Program-made: the position numbers and the translations under genes
From: Oscillospiraceae bacterium
Lineage (GTDB): Bacteria > Bacillota > Clostridia > Oscillospirales > Oscillospiraceae
Length of the DNA stretch: 8,155 nucleotides
Assembly (NCBI GenBank): GCA_017624645.1
Contig: JAGAMQ010000177.1
Coordinates: forward strand, 1-8,155
Direction of reading: 5' to 3'
The notes under the pieces: generated by a model
Seen by the model: only the letters and a program-made list of their open reading frames with translations
Database searches by the model: none
What the model was told of the DNA's origin: nothing
Part shown: positions 6,600-8,155 of the stretch, piece after piece
Layout of the letters: every line of letters begins with the position of its first letter
Numbering within the stretch: the first letter of the stretch is position 1

Positions 6600-7344
6600 T
6601 GCTCCCAAACCCTCCCAATACCCCCAACTGCGCAGCCTGTGGCAGGAGGCCTTTGGGGATGAGGACACCTTCCTGGATGCCTTTTTTAATACGGGATTTT
6701 CTCCGGACCGATGCCGCTGTGTCACATGGAACGACCGGTGCGTAGCGGCACTTTACTGGTTCGACTGCCTGTGGGAGGGAAAAAAGGTGGCATACCTGTA
6801 TGCCATCGCCACGGACAAGCTGTTTCAGGGCAAAGGTTTTTGCCGCAGCCTGATGGAAAACACCCACACCCATTTGGAAAGCCTCGGCTACGCAGGAGCT
6901 GCACTGGTGCCGGCACGGGAAGAACTGTTCCGGCTGTACGAAAAGTTAGGTTATAAGGTTTTTTGCAGCACAGAGGACTGGGAAAGCACCGCCTCCCAGT
7001 CCGGTGTGGCGTTGGAAGAAATTGGACCGGCAGCTTACCGGGCATACCGGGATACCTACCTTCCCCAAGGGAGCTTGACCCACACAGACCCGGCGCTGAC
7101 CTTTGCCGGCAGCTACACCCGATTCTACCGGGGCGAGGGCTTTTTGCTCTGCGCCACTGTGGAAGAAGATACCGCCTTCTTTCAGGAATATCTGGGCACC
7201 CGGGATCAGATCCCCGGTGTTCTTGCGGCGTTGGGTGCCAAAGAGGGAAAGCTGAAGCTGCCGGGACAAACCCCCTATGCTATGTATCGCAGTTTGGAAA
7301 TTAGCGAAGAGATGCCCTCCTATTTCGCCATTGCCCTGGACTGA
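6589..7344 (+). CDS. GNAT family N-acetyltransferase
   Basis: The 251-residue protein has a GNAT domain in its first half. Motif A spans about residues 69-89, with the acetyl-CoA pyrophosphate-binding loop FQGKGFC (79-85), and motif B holds LYEKLGY (116-122). The C-terminal half (about 126-251) has no motif that I recognise; it may be a second, degenerate GNAT-like lobe or a substrate domain. The product would move an acetyl group from acetyl-CoA to an unknown amine. GGAGG (6578-6582) sits inside the end of the DUF2156 gene, 6 bases before the ATG, and the 11-base overlap points to coupled translation. The Eis-type acetyltransferases start similarly but are much longer. Confidence 0.88.
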   Translation: MNIDAPKPSQYPQLRSLWQEAFGDEDTFLDAFFNTGFSPDRCRCVTWNDRCVAALYWFDCLWEGKKVAYLYAIATDKLFQGKGFCRSLMENTHTHLESLGYAGAALVPAREELFRLYEKLGYKVFCSTEDWESTASQSGVALEEIGPAAYRAYRDTYLPQGSLTHTDPALTFAGSYTRFYRGEGFLLCATVEEDTAFFQEYLGTRDQIPGVLAALGAKEGKLKLPGQTPYAMYRSLEISEEMPSYFAIALD

Positions 7345-7361
7345 CTCTAGACACAAAATAA

Positions 7362-7374
7362 CCGCACCTTGCGG
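7362..7374 (+). other. Small hairpin CCGC/GCGG after the acetyltransferase gene
   Basis: CCGC (7362-7365) and GCGG (7371-7374) flank ACCTT, 17 bases after the stop of the acetyltransferase gene and directly before the large palindrome. With only four pairs and no T-run it is unlikely to end transcription alone. Confidence 0.25.
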
Positions 7375-7433
7375 ATGTGAAGTGACCCCAAAAGTTAGAC
7401 AAATATTTCTAACTTTTTGGGGTCACTTCACAT
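7375..7433. repeat. Near-perfect 24-base inverted repeat, IS3-end-like palindrome (possible minimal MITE or bidirectional terminator)
   Basis: The arm 7375-7398 is the reverse complement of 7409-7433 except for one extra T in the right arm (five T at 7414-7418 against four A). The loop is the 10 bases 7399-7408. The arms contain GTGACCCCAAAAGTTAGAC-like sequence, which from memory resembles the terminal inverted repeats of IS3-family (IS150-group) elements of Firmicutes, here facing each other with almost nothing between. The outer ends read TGTGAAG and CTTCACA, giving TG...CA termini, but no 3-4 base target duplication is visible. Transcribed, it would be a very stable hairpin and may stop or insulate transcription between the acetyltransferase and the CO dehydrogenase gene. 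No transposase gene is present. Confidence 0.6.
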
Positions 7434-7553
7434 TTGCACCGCCGTCTGCTTTTATATTTATAATGTATAGGCGAATAGGATCTTTGCAAAGCTGCACAAC
7501 GGCATCCCCCCAGGGGGGATACGAAAATCCCCGGAAATTGTAGCAAATCCCGA
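7434..7553. other. Gene-free stretch with a TATAAT hexamer and a C/G-tract palindrome
   Basis: No credible reading frame is seen. TATAAT occurs at 7459-7464 in an AT-rich patch, but the best -35 (TTGCAC, 7434-7439, 19 bases away) is weak. CTTTGCAAAG (7482-7491) is a 10-base palindrome. The 17-base palindrome ATCCCCCCAGGGGGGAT lies at 7504-7520. Its right arm can instead pair with a second ATCCCC at 7527-7532 around ACGAAA. These lie upstream of the CO dehydrogenase promoter, so they belong either to a separate small transcript, to read-through RNA, or to DNA-level control. Confidence 0.4.
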
Positions 7554-7582
7554 TTGACTTTCCTCATAAAATGCATTAGAAT
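7554..7582 (+). promoter_or_regulatory. Sigma-A type promoter of the CO dehydrogenase gene
   Basis: TTGACT (7554-7559, five of six) and TAGAAT (7577-7582, five of six) are separated by exactly 17 bases, the ideal spacing. Transcription should begin near 7589, giving a leader of about 60 bases before the TTG start at 7650. Confidence 0.8.
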
Positions 7583-7592
7583 AATAGTGATA

Positions 7593-7620
7593 TACTAGCA
7601 CTCGTATGCAAGTGCGAGTA
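7593..7620 (+). promoter_or_regulatory. Hairpin at the 5' end of the CO dehydrogenase leader RNA, possible operator or stabiliser
   Basis: TACT (7593-7596) pairs with AGTA (7617-7620), then GCACT (7598-7602) with AGTGC (7611-7615), then G7604 with C7609 around TATG, with two single mismatches. It lies a few bases after the predicted transcription start. It could be a 5' stem that protects the messenger, or a dyad operator for a regulator. No known class is recognised. Confidence 0.45.
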
Positions 7621-7649
7621 CAGACATCAAACTACAGGAGGAAATCAAA

Positions 7650-8155
7650 TTGAAGGATTGGGCATTTACAACCACCGTCGAGGAGATGGAAGCCGCAACC
7701 AACTCTCTGCTGGAAACTGCCAGCAAGGTTGGCGCTGACACCTGGCAGCAGCGCTCCAAGAACCAGACTCCTCACTGCGGCTTCGGCGAAGCAGGCACCT
7801 GCTGCCGGATCTGCTCCATGGGACCCTGCCGCATCACCCCCAAGGCACCCCGTGGTATCTGCGGCTGCGATGTTCACGGCATCGTCGCCCGTAACTACCT
7901 GCGTTTCACCGTGGGCGGTACTGCAGCACACTCTGACCATGGCCGTGAGATCATGCACACCCTGCACCAGACCAAGGAGGGCGGCAACTATCAGGTCAAG
8001 GATCCTGAGAAGCTGATCCGCATCGCTCACGAAGGGGGCGTTGAGACCGAGGGTAAGGATATTTACGATCTGGCTCACGAGATGGCTGAGATCGGCCTGC
8101 TGGAGTACGGCAAGCCCTTTGGCAACCAGAAGTTTCCTGAGCGTGCTCCCGAGTA
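7650..8155 (+). CDS. cooS: Anaerobic carbon monoxide dehydrogenase catalytic subunit (Ni-Fe-S), 5' part; gene runs past the window
   Basis: The frame is open from TTG 7650 to the window edge (168 codons of a family usually about 630 long). CooS/AcsA interconverts CO and CO2 and is the CO-producing partner in Wood-Ljungdahl acetyl-CoA synthesis. The N-terminal cluster-binding segment is clear. By spacing to the C. hydrogenoformans enzyme, Cys43 and Cys51 should bind the shared D-cluster, and Cys52, Cys55, Cys60 and Cys71 the B-cluster. TCCRICSMGPCRI (50-62), RGICG (68-72) and AAHSDHGRE (92-100) are family blocks. The Ni-binding C-cluster residues lie beyond the window. TTG was chosen because GGAGG (7637-7641) is 8 bases upstream; the next in-frame ATG, at codon 13, lacks such a site. 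Arg is mostly CGT here (5 of 9), which suggests high expression. Whether it stands alone or heads an acs operon cannot be seen. Confidence 0.93.
   Translation, partial: MKDWAFTTTVEEMEAATNSLLETASKVGADTWQQRSKNQTPHCGFGEAGTCCRICSMGPCRITPKAPRGICGCDVHGIVARNYLRFTVGGTAAHSDHGREIMHTLHQTKEGGNYQVKDPEKLIRIAHEGGVETEGKDIYDLAHEMAEIGLLEYGKPFGNQKFPERAPE

Noticed and set aside
5613..6725. Minus-strand open frame of 370 codons across the DUF2156 gene
   Set aside because: The + strand product shows conserved DUF2156 blocks along its whole length, while the minus-strand product is unrecognisable and crosses two gene borders.
7277..7543. Open frame over the palindrome and intergenic stretch
   Set aside because: It starts inside the acetyltransferase gene in another frame and reads through the palindrome; its product resembles no protein I know.
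7632..8078. Minus-strand open frame opposite the CO dehydrogenase start
   Set aside because: The + strand carries the cysteine-rich signature of CooS/AcsA; the minus-strand product is a shadow.

Overview
The window looks like chromosomal DNA of a moderately GC-rich anaerobic Firmicute, most likely a gut clostridium of the Oscillospiraceae type. This is inferred from clear GGAGG ribosome binding sites, the gene content (DAP-pathway lysine genes, an ECF-type queuosine precursor carrier, an oxygen-sensitive Ni-Fe CO dehydrogenase) and strong use of GCC, GGC and CGG codons. All eight recognisable genes lie on the + strand. No tRNA, rRNA, CRISPR array, prophage gene or intact transposase gene was seen.

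Left part (1-2365): the tail of one ABC exporter half-transporter is followed directly by its partner. The motifs show a heterodimeric exporter with one degenerate and one consensus ATP site. The second gene carries an in-frame TAA at 998-1000, at the start of its third membrane segment. It is therefore broken in this sequence, unless the base is an error. A good terminator hairpin ends the unit.

Middle part (2366-4844): a tight dapA-dapB-dapF operon encodes three steps of meso-diaminopimelate and lysine synthesis. dapA and dapB overlap by 4 bases, and dapF starts on the base after the dapB stop. After dapF comes a GC-rich stretch full of inverted repeats (about 4885-5045) that looks like a dispersed intergenic repeat rather than a gene. 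A compact preQ1-I-like riboswitch follows, with a 12-bp hairpin, and controls queT, the membrane carrier for queuosine precursors.

Right part (5688-8155): downstream of queT are two acyltransferase-fold genes that overlap by 11 bases, a DUF2156 protein and a GNAT acetyltransferase. A 305-base gene-free stretch follows. It holds a near-perfect 24-base palindrome resembling IS3-family ends placed back to back, a G/C-tract palindrome, and a strong sigma-A type promoter with a hairpin at the expected 5' end of the RNA. That promoter drives a TTG-started gene for the catalytic subunit of anaerobic CO dehydrogenase (CooS/AcsA), which runs off the window. This suggests a Wood-Ljungdahl or CO-oxidising capacity, but no other gene of that pathway is visible here.

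No clearly new multi-gene system was found. The best leads are the nonsense codon in the exporter, the riboswitch with its alternative pairing, the palindromic element at 7375-7433, and the repeat at 4885-5045.
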